The notes under the pieces were generated by a model. That model was not told the DNA's origin. It did not search any database and saw only the letters and a list, made by a program, of their open reading frames with translations. Positions 1-11,532 of a stretch of 64,000 bases of DNA are shown one piece after another. Both the position numbers and the translations under genes were made by a program. Each line of letters opens with the position of its first letter. Position 1 is the stretch's first letter. This DNA is from Fratercula arctica (taxonomy: Eukaryota; Chordata; Aves; Charadriiformes; Alcidae): positions 31,892,727 to 31,956,726 of the forward strand of contig CANTUZ010000001.1 in NCBI GenBank assembly GCA_947846985.1, read 5' to 3'.

Positions 1-510
1 TTTCATTTTGTGAGACTACCTGGAGAATATTCTTAAAAGTTTCCTCACTCCCTTGCTGATATCTTATGGGTACTAGGCTTTGAGAAAGGGGGGAGAAAAC
101 AGGTCATGTTTGGGGAAACTACTGTCTCACTCTGCATAAAGTGCTGTTAAATGCACACTGGCTAATTCCCTGTTCTGCAGGTCCAGTTGCTTTTTCAGTT
201 GCAGATGTGGATTTCCCCCTCTCCCCTCCCCCTTGATATTGATGCCACCTTAAGAAATGGAAAAGAATTTAATCCTCGCAACAAGCCATATTTAGAAGCA
301 GTAATTGATGGTATATTCTCCACAGGATAGCTTAGAGGCTCCCACTAAAATAGTCACCTGCATCTCCTTCCAGAGCTCCCTTCTTCATGTGGAGGAGCAG
401 GAGTCAGCTTCTAATTTGGACATTTTCACTGCTCTCTTGCACTTTTGGAGAATGTTAACTAAACTGCTTTTTGGATGCTGAAAGGTGTAACTCTTTGCCT
501 CTGTATGCAG
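1..510. other. RUBCNL intronic or upstream sequence
   Basis: No exon could be supported here. An AG at 180 followed by an open stretch (CTGTTCTGCAG then GTCCAG) looks like an acceptor, but the translation does not resemble the RH family and ends in a stop. The region is best read as intron before exon A. Confidence 0.5.
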
Positions 511-575
511 GAGAGATGCAGTGGTGGCTGCCCAAAACTTTACGTGTGTTGGTTGTGGAACCCCGATAGAAAGCA
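511..575 (+). CDS. RUBCNL: RUBCNL exon A: first zinc knuckle of the RH domain
   Basis: The acceptor is TGTATGCAG before 511 and the donor is GTAAGT at 576. The exon enters with one base of a split codon and leaves with one base (the A of a Lys codon completed at 1646). It encodes [20 protein letters not shown] plus Ser, giving the first C-x2-C pair of the RH zinc cluster. The 575-base intron start is a consensus donor. Confidence 0.85.
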
Positions 576-3500
576 GTAAGTATTACCAAAAGGGAAAAAA
601 ACTTAATAAATCCATTACTAGGCTATAATCTTCACCAACACAGATGTGCCACAATTGTAAAATTATCTGAGTTAGAAAGAAAATATCTTTGTTGGATGTG
701 CCTGCAATAATAAAATGGGCAGATCTTACCACTGCCTGGAATTTCTCATTGCGGACAGAACACAATACTTGATAGATGTCCTTCTTGTACACAGTAAAAA
801 TTCATGACAGTCAACAACAAAACAGGAAAAGCTATTAAAAAATCAGGCTTCCAGGCTGGAAAGTTTTACATCTTCCAATGGTTTCTTTCAGTAATTCTTT
901 CTCTGTGCCAATTTACACATTTCCAGAAGTCTCTTTTTAGAGACTTTATGGGAAGCTTTATGCAAGCTTATGGAATGTGTGGTTTTGCTTTCTTGGGGTG
1001 TCTTTTTAAAACTTTTTTTCTCTAAATCTTGATCACAAAATCCTGCATGTGTTTTATTTGTGATACTCTGAGAACTGCGTGAAAGCATGATGATTTACAG
1101 GTCCGACAACCAGACCTTACCTAAGAAATCTTTGAAGCGGCTTTCAAGACTTATTCAGGGTCTGCTCACAAAGGAGCAGCATTTGTGATGGCCATAACAA
1201 TCTGTGATGGCACGTCAACTCGAGCAAACCTGAGATGCTGAGATAGCTGGGAAAACCCCACACACCTCTCCATATGAAAAAGTATACAAATGTAACTCTA
1301 AGATGAGCTTGTCTTTCCGTTTGGTGGAAGTATTTTGTTGTGTGTTTTATCTTGTGTCTCTCTTTTTGCGAGGAAAGCAACAGTAGTTTCTCTAGGATCT
1401 CACGATGATAAATATAATCAGTTCAGTTTGACAGATGTGGAAAGCTTTCTACTCCAATGCAAAGGACAGACCTTGTGCATGTGTTTACCACAATAATAAA
1501 ACTTCCTACTTAAAAATAATAAAAAATACCTTGCCCTTACTCACTCCAGTAGATTGCAGTTATTTAGACAGAACAGGCATACAGACAAGAGGTATGTCCC
1601 ATACATATTGGAAATATTCACAATTTCATTGCTATCTGCCTGCAGAATATATCAGGAGACTCCGCTACTGTGACTACCTGGGGAAATACTTCTGTGACTG
1701 CTGCCACAGCTACGCCCAGTCTCCCATTCCTGCCCGAATACTTTTGAAGTGGGACTTCAAAAAATACTATGTATGCAACTTCTCCAAACACCTACTGGAC
1801 AGCCTATGGCAGCACCCAATTTTCAATGTGTCATGTATTAACAAAGCCCTCTACGCAAAAAGTAAAGAAATGGACAGGGTGAGGGTAAGTGTGGCCTCTT
1901 TTTGTTGGGAATTTGTGGGTCTGAGAAGAGCCCCTTGGGGAGGGCAGGTTGTCCGTTGCCGTGTGTGTATGTGGGAAGGAGGCAGAATTGGTTTCTCCAC
2001 GCTTAGGCTTGTCCCATCCCTGCTGCTGGGACTGGCCCTCTCTCCCCTCAGGTGAAGGGAAGGAAGGAGAAGTCTCCAACCTATGCCAGAGGTCTCATTT
2101 CCCTCCTTGTCTTTGGGAGGCATTTCCTTGTTGGTTCCCAGTTTTAGTTCATGGGAGGGAGCTGGGCTCCTACAGTAAATATTTACCTCTGCTTGGCAAT
2201 TGGTGGTTGGAAAGCTCTGGAAGTTTTGAATGACTCCTTAATTTTGTGAGCCATTAGAGCAAACACCCTTGGCTCATGTAAGGGCTGTACCTCCTACAGC
2301 TGGAGGAAGGGTGCTCTGCCGAAGGTTACAAGTTGCCGTGCGCTCCCTTCTTGGCCTGAGGAGACACTTGCTATTTCTTACAGAGGTTCGGGTCTAGCGT
2401 CTTGGTGTGCTGTCCTGGAGCCGTTTGTAGCATTAGGAATTACTTCCCTTGTCAGTGAATAAAAGTAGCCTTTGCCTTCCTTGGCCTTCCACGCATTAGA
2501 AAATCCATTTGTTTAATTCCGTGCTGAGTGTGAAGTTCCTATTTATAGGTGTGGCTTGCTGTACTGACAAAGGTTGCTGACTCATAGTGGTGTTACTCGC
2601 TTAAGACTATATAAATGCGATTGCTTTTCATTTAATAATGGTTTTGTTTTTCCCAATCATCTTCTAGGAGGTGCAAGAACAGCTTTTTCATTTAAAAAAG
2701 CTTTTGAAAACCTGCAGGTTTGGTGAAAGGTATGGGCCATGATAGTGCATGAAAAATAGCTTATTAAAATGTGCCAAAGTTGCTTATAGAGCAGCCCTCT
2801 CTAGAGACATTTGAGTGCAGTTTTAAATGAGTTAATATGATCACTAGTGAAAATTCTGATAATAAAACTTCCTTCTATTGCACTGCAAATGTTGATTTAT
2901 GTGGTGGCTTTCTGTTTCTTGTGACATACTTAGACATTTGGTTTTAAATGTTGAATGATTCTTGTTAGATGTATATTTTTTCCTACTCTGTCTCTCTTAG
3001 GTTCTCACTCATTATTAAAAGATCAAGGATACTTATGTATAGCTCTAAGAGGATTTGTCTTGAAAAAAAACCCATTTTTTTAAAAAATTAACAGAAGTGT
3101 TCTTGAGGGTTTAAAGATTTCTTCCAGAAATCTGTCATAATGCTTTATTCAGTTTATTTTATAAACATATTCAGGTGAAAGTAGTAACCAAAACTGATAA
3201 ATACCAAAATATGACCTTGCTTGTTGCTACAAATTAGATTTTTGGTATTCACCTCCCAAAACTATGGGCATAACTAGTAGGTAGACATGTGACTGACAAA
3301 ACCTTCACTGCAGAATTGCTGACCTTTTTGAAAACAGACATAAAGCAAAATAAGCTTTAAAAGTAGGTTCTGTTCTCTCTTTGATGCGGACCTCTTCTGC
3401 ATCGGTTATGTGGTGTTCACCAAAATTAAATAGAAACGTATTTTAATGTCTGTCTTCTGGACAACTACCTGTGATTTCATTATAGAAATAAGCATTAGGA

Positions 3501-5216
3501 TCCTCAGCGTACCTTCTACATCGGTGATAATTTAAAAGCAATAAGTGTTCATCTGCTCAGTACAAGCATAGTTTCACCCAATAGTGACCTGTGCAGGATA
3601 AAAATCCTCAAAGTTCTTGTTAAAAAAAACAAAAAACAAAAAACAAAAAACAAAAAAAAAACCAAAAAAAACCACAAAAAACAAAAAAAACACAAAAAAA
3701 CAAAAAAAAAAACAAAAAAAACAAAAAAAAAAACAAAAAACAAAAAAACCAAAAAACAAAAAACAAAAAAAACCACAAAAAAACAAAAAAAAAAAACAAA
3801 AAAAAACCCAAAAAAACCCAAAACCAAAACAAAAAACCCCCAAACAACAAAAAAGTAAATAACCCTAGCTTATTGCATTAGATACTATGTGAGATTTTAC
3901 TTACTGTTCCTGAGGTGGGAGGGAGCCCTTTACACATTTTTTTAAGAATTGCTGGGGTAACCACGCATGGCAATGCAAATGCCTGAGGAATGCACATTTA
4001 AAGCAGACATTTTATTCTACATCCCAAACCCTCCGGTTTTTGTTAATGTGATCTCAGATTGGGAGGGGAGGTAAGATTTAGCATGAGCTTGCCTTGTATG
4101 ATCCCTGGGTGACTAGAGAAGTGAAAGAGGCTTATTCTTCAAATATACTTGAAAAACAGCTTTTTATACCGTGATTTGTTTTTTCTTTCTCTTTGCAGTG
4201 TACTGAAAGAATTTGAACAGGTGCCCAGCCATTTGACAGAGGAGCTGCATCTCTTCGCACTGGATGATCTGGTGAAGATCAAACGAGGGCAGTTACTGCC
4301 CCTGCTTAAAGATATTCTGAAGAGCTCCACCTCCCATGTGGATGGTTGCGAGGTAAGGAAAAGCCAGGGATTTTAGTGTCCTTGCAGCTGCTGGTGTGAG
4401 GAACACCCCTGCTGATGTTCCCAAATAATTTTTTTCTTGGATTAAAAGTAAATCAACTCTTTTGCTGTCCTTGTAGCTCTGTCAAGCAAAGGGGTTTATC
4501 TGTGAATTCTGTCAGAGCGCGGATCTGCTCTTTCCACATCAGATTGCCAAATGCAAAAGGTGCACAGGTATGTTCCAAACCAAACATTTTTCTTTCTTCC
4601 TTTGGGGGGGATGTTGGTGTGCAAAACCATTCAGACTTATTTTAGGAAAATATTGAGAACTTGCTACATGGAAAGCATGTGTATTTGAAAACCTGTATGT
4701 GTATTTGAAAACGATAGTTAGCATGTATCTTTGAAAAACGGGCTGTGGCAGCCGTCTTTCGTCAGTGAATTCAGAAAGCAAAGCCAGGGACTTATCTGAA
4801 CGTAATTATGGCTGTAGGGCGAGGCTATTTCTTGGGTCTACACATGAGAGAGAGCCTGGGACAGTGCTATACAGCTGCTGTACCACATCTTGCTGACATT
4901 CATTGTAAATCCTGAGAATCTTACTAAAATGTTTAGTCATAGTTATTACAGTGGTGGTTGTTGTCCCAGCCTTGTACTGCTTCTGTTTACTTTTATACTT
5001 GAGTGAACTGGATAGAACATCCTTCATGGAACACAGCTATTCATTCATTTTTTTTCAATTTGTTTTTTTCCCCGAATGCTAAACTGCTTGTATGTATAAA
5101 CAGAGTGCAAAACATGCTTTCACAAAGCATGCTTCAAATCTGGAGGCTGCCCCAAATGTCTGCGGATCGCAGCTCGGAGGACGCTTTCAGAAACTCCATC
5201 ACTGGTGCCTCTGTGA
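511..5216 (+). CDS. RUBCNL: RUBCNL (Pacer), C-terminal exons encoding the Rubicon-homology domain (gene partial, 5' part outside window)
   Basis: Six exons (511-575, 1646-1884, 2668-2729, 4199-4352, 4477-4567, 5104-5216) join in one frame, all with GT donors and AG acceptors, and end in TGA at 5214-5216. They encode about 240 residues with a regular series of zinc-binding Cys/His clusters: [23 protein letters not shown]...CEFC and [10 protein letters not shown]...CPKC. This is the Rubicon-homology domain shared by RUBCN, RUBCNL, DEF8 and PLEKHM1. The stretch [15 protein letters not shown] and the short tail after the last zinc cluster fit RUBCNL better than RUBCN, from my knowledge of the families. 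Known role: RUBCNL (Pacer) acts on autophagosomes with STX17, UVRAG-PI3KC3 and HOPS to promote maturation, opposing Rubicon. The N-terminal region is upstream of the window. The convergent LRRC63 remnant downstream supports the RUBCNL call by synteny. Confidence 0.87.
1646..1884 (+). CDS. RUBCNL: RUBCNL exon B: core of the RH domain
   Basis: The 239-bp exon follows a TGCCTGCAG acceptor and ends at a GTAAGT donor (1885). It encodes [18 protein letters not shown], then [20 protein letters not shown] and [12 protein letters not shown]. The CDY-GKYFC-CCH signature and the WDF...NFS motif are the hallmark of RH domains, which in Rubicon bind RAB7A. The exon ends in phase 0. The longer open frame that starts at 1435 is this exon plus intron read-through on both sides. 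Confidence 0.9.
2668..2729 (+). CDS. RUBCNL: RUBCNL exon C: linker helix of the RH domain
   Basis: This 62-bp exon follows a TCATCTTCTAG acceptor. It encodes [18 protein letters not shown], then Gly-Glu and two bases of a split Ser codon, and the donor is GTATGG at 2730. An alternative GT at 2723 would break the frame into exon D, so I chose 2729. The exon is too short to show up as a separate open frame. Confidence 0.83.
3618..3855. repeat. A-rich AAAAAC-type low-complexity tract in a RUBCNL intron
   Basis: About 240 bp are made almost only of A runs separated by single or double C, with typical units AAAAAAC, AAAAACC and AAAACAA. The tract lies in the intron between exons C and D. The Lys-rich and Phe-rich open frames read from it in every phase are artefacts of composition. 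Confidence 0.93.
4199..4352 (+). CDS. RUBCNL: RUBCNL exon D: helical part of the RH domain
   Basis: The 154-bp exon follows a long pyrimidine tract ending CTTTGCAG and ends at a GTAAGG donor (4353). It encodes [20 protein letters not shown], then [10 protein letters not shown] and HVDGCE. VP-HL-EELHL is conserved between Rubicon and RUBCNL. It runs in from exon C with a split Ser codon and leaves in phase 0, with Cys-Glu starting the CELC zinc pair. Confidence 0.87.
4477..4567 (+). CDS. RUBCNL: RUBCNL exon E: C-x2-C...C-x2-C zinc cluster
   Basis: The 91-bp exon follows CCTTGTAG and ends at a GTATGT donor (4568). It encodes [20 protein letters not shown], then [10 protein letters not shown]. 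Together with the end of exon D it makes [15 protein letters not shown], the most conserved stretch of Rubicon-family C-termini. It leaves in phase 1. Confidence 0.87.
5104..5216 (+). CDS. RUBCNL: RUBCNL last exon and stop codon
   Basis: The acceptor is TATAAACAG before 5104. The exon completes a Glu codon, then encodes [20 protein letters not shown] followed by a basic stretch (ARR) and a short tail ending in Pro-Leu before TGA at 5214. The C-x2-C-F-H...C...C-x2-C array is the final zinc cluster of the RH domain. Rubicon itself carries a longer acidic tail here, so the early stop supports RUBCNL. Confidence 0.86.
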
Positions 5217-5778
5217 AATTGGATTCCTCTGCTGATTTCAGAAGATGCTCAGTGCCAAATCTTCAGGTGCCTGTCTTAAGAACTAAATAATGTTGTTTTA
5301 GACATTACTATTTTTAATGCGTGTCTCCTTTATGGGGGGGTAAAAAAAAAAGGGAAAAAAAAAAAGAAAAAAGAACAAAAGAAAAAAAAATATCGTTGTT
5401 GAAAACTCATCCTAAAGGCGCTTCATCTTGACTGGGGACAGAAAGACTGGATGTTAATGCTGTGAGCAGCCTTTTGTTTTGTCCTTGTATGTAAGATTTT
5501 TAATATTATATTTTTTCAATATAAAAATCTTTCTTCTCTGTAATTCTGCAAATAATGTATAGATAGTAAATGACTGTTGGAAATCCTTGCCTGTGTGTCA
5601 GACTTTGGAAACAGGAAAAAGTGGTAAAGTACAAAATCATTCTCTGAAAAGCTCTACCACAGAGAAAGCTTGTCTGCAAGCTTTAGGCAGATGCTGATCT
5701 GAAATTTTGTTCTGGCAAATGCTTAATGTGAACCGGTGGGTTTTAAGTTTCTTTTAAACAGATTTATGCAACAGCTTT
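5217..5778 (+). other. RUBCNL 3' UTR and flank
   Basis: This AT-rich sequence follows the stop codon. It includes an A-rich run (about 5340-5390) and an AATATAAAAA stretch near 5519. I see no canonical AATAAA before the LTR-like repeat at 5779, so the polyadenylation site is not defined. The 3' end could use a variant signal. Confidence 0.45.
5340..5390. repeat. A-rich low-complexity run
   Basis: About 50 bp of A runs broken by G, just after the RUBCNL stop codon. No coding content. Confidence 0.8.
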
Positions 5779-6581
5779 TGGTGGGTTGACCTTGGCTTGC
5801 TGCTAGGTGCCCACCCAGCTGCTCCCCTTCCTCAACAGGATAGGGGGAAAAAATAAGATGGAAGAGCTTGTAGGTTGAGATAAAGACAGGGACATCACTT
5901 ACCAACTACTGTCACAGGCAAAACAGACTCAAATTGGGGGAAATTAAATTTATTGCCAATTAGAAATCGAGTAGGGTGCTGAGAAACAAAGACAAAAACT
6001 AAAACAACTTCCACCTACCTCACCTGCCCTTTTTCCCAGGCTCAACTTCACTTCTTAATTCCCAACTCTTCTACCTTCTCCCCTGTCCCAAGTGGTGCAG
6101 GGGGATGGAGAATGAGGGTTGTGGTCAGTCCAGAACAGCTCCTCTCTGCTGCTCCTTCTTCCTCATGCTGTTCCCCTGCTCCCATGTGGGCCGCAGTCCT
6201 TTGGGATAAACCTCCTCCTGCATGGCCTTTCCGGGAGATGTAGTTCCTTCAGGAAATTTCCACATGGTCCAGTGGAGTCCTTTCCACAGGCTGCAGGGGA
6301 ATCTGCTCTGGTGCCTGGAGCACCTCTTCCCCCTCTTTTTTCAGTGACATTGGTGTTTGTACTGCTGTTGCTTGCTCCCCTCTCCCCCGCCATGTGGTGT
6401 TCCTTTTCTTAAATACATTTTCTCGGAGGTACCGCCGTCTTGGCTGAGGTGCTCAGCTGTGTCCTATCGGAGCTGGCTGGAAGCAGTTGTGTCTGGCAGG
6501 GGGCAATCCTGGCCTTTTCACAGAGAGGCGACCCTGCAGCCCCCTGCTGCCAAGACCTTGCCACCTACACCCAGTACACCA
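5779..6581 (-). mobile_element. Avian LTR-like interspersed repeat, copy 1 (reverse orientation)
   Basis: Read on the minus strand, this copy starts TGGTGTACTGGGTG and ends CAACCCACCA. It shares many blocks in the same order with copy 2 at 17326-18444: GTGGCAAGG-TTGG near the start, GAGCAGATTCCCCTGCAGCC, the CTGACCACAACCC-CATTC block, a TCAGC-to-AATTAA region, GTCTGTTTTGCC, TCCCTGTC-TTATCTCAACC and GGTCAACCCACCA at the end. A polyadenylation signal (AATAAA on the minus strand, 5949-5954) lies before the 3' part, as in an LTR. There are no gag or pol frames, so it would be a solo LTR or a non-autonomous unit. I see no clear target-site duplication, and I cannot name the family. Confidence 0.7.
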
Positions 6582-9500
6582 CTCTAGAAGTTTCTTTACA
6601 GAGCACTTAGAAATGTGAGGAGACACAGTGAGTGAGTACAAGTGCTCCTGTGTAAATCCACTCTCACGGTTGCAGACTGAGTCCTTGCCTAAAGGTGAAG
6701 TGCTGGAAGTTGAAAGCAGTTTTCCTTCCCAGCCTGGTTGGTTGCTTCTGATGAAACTGGCTGAGGAAGCAGCCCCTGCCTTCAGAAACCAAAGGAGCTG
6801 CTTGAACCTGTAAAACTTTTTTTTTTTTTTATTTGTGCCACATGAAGCGCCAATGAATAGAGAAAACCCAGAACCTGAAAGCACATACCAAAGTTCTGAT
6901 ATCTCCAGTGGGGTGCTCTTAATATTTTGGACTTGTTTGTTCTCATTTTGTGCTTTGCTCTTCCTCTCCTCACCTGCTACCTCCAGCTTTCAGCAAGGAG
7001 AAAAGATCAGCTATATTGCCAGGGCCTCTGTAAGTTCACCTCCGCGCTAATGCCCACGGTACTAGCAAGCTCACCAACTCTTCCACTTAGCTTTTTTTTT
7101 TTTTTTTCTTTCCTGTGGCCAAAAACAGCTTAGCTACTTACTGCTCAGAAGCAAGATTATCATCTCTTACTCAGGATCACCAAACGGATACTGACGTAGG
7201 GTGAGACGTGGTGAGAAAGAGCCTGCTTATGCAGCTGACTGTATTTAATGTTATGCAAGAGTAAATGCTCATCCGAGTTGGGTGCTCGACTAACTGAATC
7301 ACATGAAAGGCCTTGCTGTAGGGATTTTTCTGCTTATGAAGGAGCTCGCTTGAATAATCCTTCTGTGGGATAACCTGCAGGGCAACTGAATACATCTTTT
7401 GCATTATTCATGAATTTAAAAGAGCTGATTTGGTTCTTGGCTGTGCTTTTCCCCAGTGTTCAAGTCTCACTAACCAGTAGTGGTATGCAGGAGGGGGAGC
7501 GTCAGAGAGTGAGTTTCGTGCATCAAGTGTTGATAGTTTACATGCACTCAGTTCAGTCCAGGTCTCCCTAGAGCCTGTACAGCTTATCCCGAGTAATTAT
7601 TGCTGCGTAGCACAATGTATATTGCAGCAAGAGAAGATCCTCAATGAGTTTGAGTAGCTGCTGGAAAGCAGAAGACCCGAGAAGATCAGCGTGCCTATAA
7701 TCCAAGTGAAAACTAGTTAAAATGTTCTGCTGCTGAAGCTAAAGTAAGAAGGACCAAGTTGTGAGGTGCCAACAGGTTGATCACGAGCTGGAAGGAATAA
7801 CAGAGGCTTTTATTTGCTGCTTTTGAGGAGGGTGGTGCTCTTGACTGTTAGGTCTGGAGGAGGATCACACCAAAAACCACATTTTTACGTGCTGGTGTCA
7901 GCACAAGATACCACAGGAATAAGCTGAGGCCGTTCACCGTGAACCTCTTCTCTGGTGAGAAGCAAGCCATGGGTGTCTAGACTTGTAGCCACAAGGTGTT
8001 CTCGGTATTGCTGAGGTGAGAGTTTCTTCTTATCAGCTGCTATCCTGGGATAGCATAAAGCAACCATGATAAAACTGAAAGCATGCACTCTATCTTTCTG
8101 TATTTGATGATAAAGTGCCTTGGAAAGGAAGGGATGACTTCCATGCTACAAACCCTCTAGGTGTATTTAGGGTGTAGCTGTACTCTTTGAATCAAGTTCT
8201 GAGACTCATTAAGCTTCTTCGATCAATACTGTGCTTTTCCGGTGCGTATCTCTGTGGACAAGTACTGAGTTTGATCATTTCTGAGGTTAAACTAGGTAAG
8301 ACAGACAGATCCAAGATTAGAATTTTTTAAGAAAGAAAAGCTATATGGCTACAGTGAACTTCTTTGCAGGAAGTAAAATCCTACACGTGGAAGCTCTGAA
8401 TTCTTTTGAGGAGAAGGCATAGAAGGGTCAGGCAGTCTTACCAAGGAGCTGGGCCACTTCAGAAGAAGCTGCAGGCTAGCTAGAAAGCTGAACATGTTTC
8501 ACAGAGGACAGTGACAAGAAGCGCAACTGTTCAGCTGGGGAAAGAAAGGGAATTGTCACACCTTTCTGTTTGCCTGAGCAAGAAGGACCAGTGCTCATTC
8601 TTAACTGTGGGTTTCCATGATGCCATGTGGATGCAGCAGGAGCACCTCTGAGGACCCCGCTGGAGGAGGACTCTCGGGGACACAAGAGTTAACTGCCTGC
8701 CTCACTCCACAGGCAGGATTCTGGTCAAAACAAGCTATCAGTGATTTCTATAGGAGCAGGTTTTCAAAGGAAGACTGTACCAATATCTCACTCTTGCTGC
8801 GAATGATTTTACCTGCGTTTCTGCTAGTTACTTCTTTATACTGATGGTGTGTTTTTCCTCTTGGTTTCAGTTGTGAGTTGTCTGGAGGTGGAAGTACTTT
8901 ACTAAGACTTTGCACAGTGCGTTGCAGCCAGGATCTTTCATGATACATCATACAGCTGTTCCTGTAAATAATGGAATAATGCTAATTGCCAGGCGTAGTA
9001 TGGACTCACAAATACAGGTCTTGTTGCAACTGTAAGCAAGTATGTCAAGTAATTAAGTAGTTTTATGGGCACACATAATTCCAGGGGTATATGTCACACC
9101 CATTCAGTTTAAGAGAAGAAAATATCTACATGTTTTATGAGAAATAATATTTTGTCTGGTTTTGCACACAGAGTGCACAAACTCCTTCAGCAGGAGTCTT
9201 TCACCTCTTGATGTGCCTATTTTCACATTCTTAATTTTTTAAAAGGAAATTTGCCACCTTTCTCCACATTTGCTCTGTGACTGCTGCTTCATACAGTTTT
9301 CTTTTAGGCCAGCAATCTGAATACTCTGAAAAACACATGAATTCTTCTCTCTAAGGTATCAGTTGTACTTATGTGGTTCAGTATTGACATAATCATTGGT
9401 ATCCTTTGGTGTAGAGTATTTGCTCTCCCTTGCGATTCGGAACAAAGCTACACGTCCCTTTCATTTTGTACATGTAAGCTTCGTGTTTGCTCACACCTTG

Positions 9501-10715
9501 TCTATCTGTCTGGCCACAGACTGAAAAGTCTTCTGAAGATCGCAAATCCAGAAGGTCATTAAAGGAAATCTAATCAGGAAAGAAGAGGTAGGGATTAGAT
9601 TTACAGGAAAGGCTTAGGCAGCTTTTCTGGCAGCAGTAAAAGCAGCTCTGCACCAAATCGTCCATCCTGTCTACAAAGGATGGTGATATTTTACATTTGA
9701 CTAGATTAAAAACGTGGGTTAAATCTGTTATCAGTAAATTGAACTTGCCCAGAACTGCTCTCTGGTACTGAGGGCAGATGGTGCAAGATGGGCCAAGTTC
9801 AAACACTCCATACTTTTGTTCACCGTGGGGTCACTAAATCCAACGTGCCTGTTGTGAATGGCCCCATGTCCACGCCAACTCCTGGTCTGTACTTGCTGTC
9901 ATGGGCCAGAATTGTGCCACATTTAGTTGTAACAGTTTGACAATGTAGATGTCTGTTATTTAATTAGAAAAAACCTCTATGGCTGTCATTTGTTGGTGTA
10001 ACCACTCGTATGCTCAGGAAGGTTTACAGCTTGGTAGCTGCCAGTTGCTCACCTTCCACAAAATGATGGCGTCTCTCTAAATTTATTTTTCTCCACCAAA
10101 TTGCTGAAGATTTGTTATTTTGGGGCTTTTGATGGAGCATGTCTTAAGGCAAAAGAAAAAGGAAGTATTTTTTTTTTCTTTTTGCCCCAGATGCAGATTT
10201 CCCCTCACTGTATCATTTAAGGTTCATTTATTTGCAATCAAACCCAGTGCCAGCCTAATAACAACTGCTCCAAGGGTAGGTCTGGACAGCAGGGAGATTT
10301 GGGGGCCAAATATATTCCCTGAGTGTGCTGGATATACAGGGGAAAGAGCACCAAAGCACCTTCTGCCTGAAAAACCAGCTGGTTTATGCAGAAGAATCGT
10401 AAGCAGTTGAGGAATTGCTCAGCTGGTTCTGGAGAGCAAGAGCCAGGTTCTCTATGACCTTCATAGACCTAAGGGCGAGTATCTGTGGAAATACCATGAG
10501 GTACCCGTGTAGGTGCAGGCACAGATGGTGTGAGCAGATCAGCACATAGACAGGGAACTCTGACACAAGAAGGCAGCAAGAGTTAGACACCGAAGTAACC
10601 GAGTGTCCAGTTATAGGGCCTATATCCACGGCACGGAATTTTGCGGTGACGGTGCCCATTCCACGCACCTGGGGTGGGCACCTGCTTCCTGGTGCAGTGC
10701 AAAGGAAGCCAGACA
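6582..10715. other. Intergenic stretch without recognised genes
   Basis: This unique-looking sequence has poly-T runs near 6817 and 7090. All open frames are short, start and stop at random and resemble no family I know. I see no splice-bounded coding exon and no further CR1 tail before 10716. Confidence 0.6.
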
Positions 10716-11532
10716 CCATAGAACCATAGGGTTGGAAGGGACCTCTGGAGATCATCTAGTCCAACCCCCCTGCCAGAGCAGGGTCACCTAGAGCAGGTTA
10801 CACAGGAACACGTCCAGGCGGGTTTTGAATGTCTCCAGAGATGGAGACTCCACCACCTCTCTGGGCAGCCTGTTCCAGTGCTCTGCCACCCTCAGGGTAA
10901 AGAAGTTCCTCCTCATGTTTAGGTGGAACTTCTTATGCTCAAGTTTGTGCCCATTGCCTCTTGTCCTGTCCCCGGGCACTACTGAAAAGAGCCTGGTCCC
11001 ATCCTCCTGACACCCACCCTTTAAGTATTTATAAGTGTTGATAAGATCCCCCCTCAGCTGTCTTTTTTCCAGGCTGAAGAGACCCAAATCCCTCAGCCTT
11101 TCCTCATAAGAGAGGTGTTCCAGTCCCCTAATCATCTTGGTAGCCCTCTGCTGTACCCTTTCCAGCAGTTCCCTGTCCTTCTGGAACCGGGGAGCCCAGA
11201 ACTGGACACAGTACTCCAGGTGTGGCCTCACCAATGCAGAGTAGAGGGGGAGGATGACCTCCCTTGACCTGCTGGCCACACTCTTTTTGATGCACCCCAG
11301 GATGCCATTGGCCTTCTTGGCCACAAGGGCACATTGCTGGCTCATGGTCATCCTGTTGTCCACCAGGACTCCCAGATCTCTTTCCACAGAGCTGCCCTCC
11401 AGCAGGTCAGCCCCCAACCTGTACTGGTGCATGGGGTTGTTCCTCCCCAGGTGCAGCACCCTACACTTGCCCTTGTTGAATTTCATAAGGTTTCTCTCTG
11501 CCCAGATCTCCAACCTGTCCAGGTCTGGATCC
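10716..11532 (-). mobile_element. CR1 LINE, 3' part (reverse transcriptase C-terminus and 3' tail)
   Basis: The minus strand carries an intact 241-codon frame (11513 to 10788). It contains typical CR1 ORF2 C-terminal motifs: [64 protein letters not shown] and [19 protein letters not shown]. The tail at 10716-10790 has the CR1 hallmark TTGGAAGGGACCTC...ATCTAGTCCAACC followed by tail repeats. The catalytic FADD motif is upstream of the break, so the copy is 5'-truncated and inactive, although the remaining frame is uninterrupted. Confidence 0.95.

Noticed and set aside
3549..3862. Lys-rich and Phe-rich open frames in four phases
   Set aside because: They are produced entirely by the A/C-only low-complexity tract.
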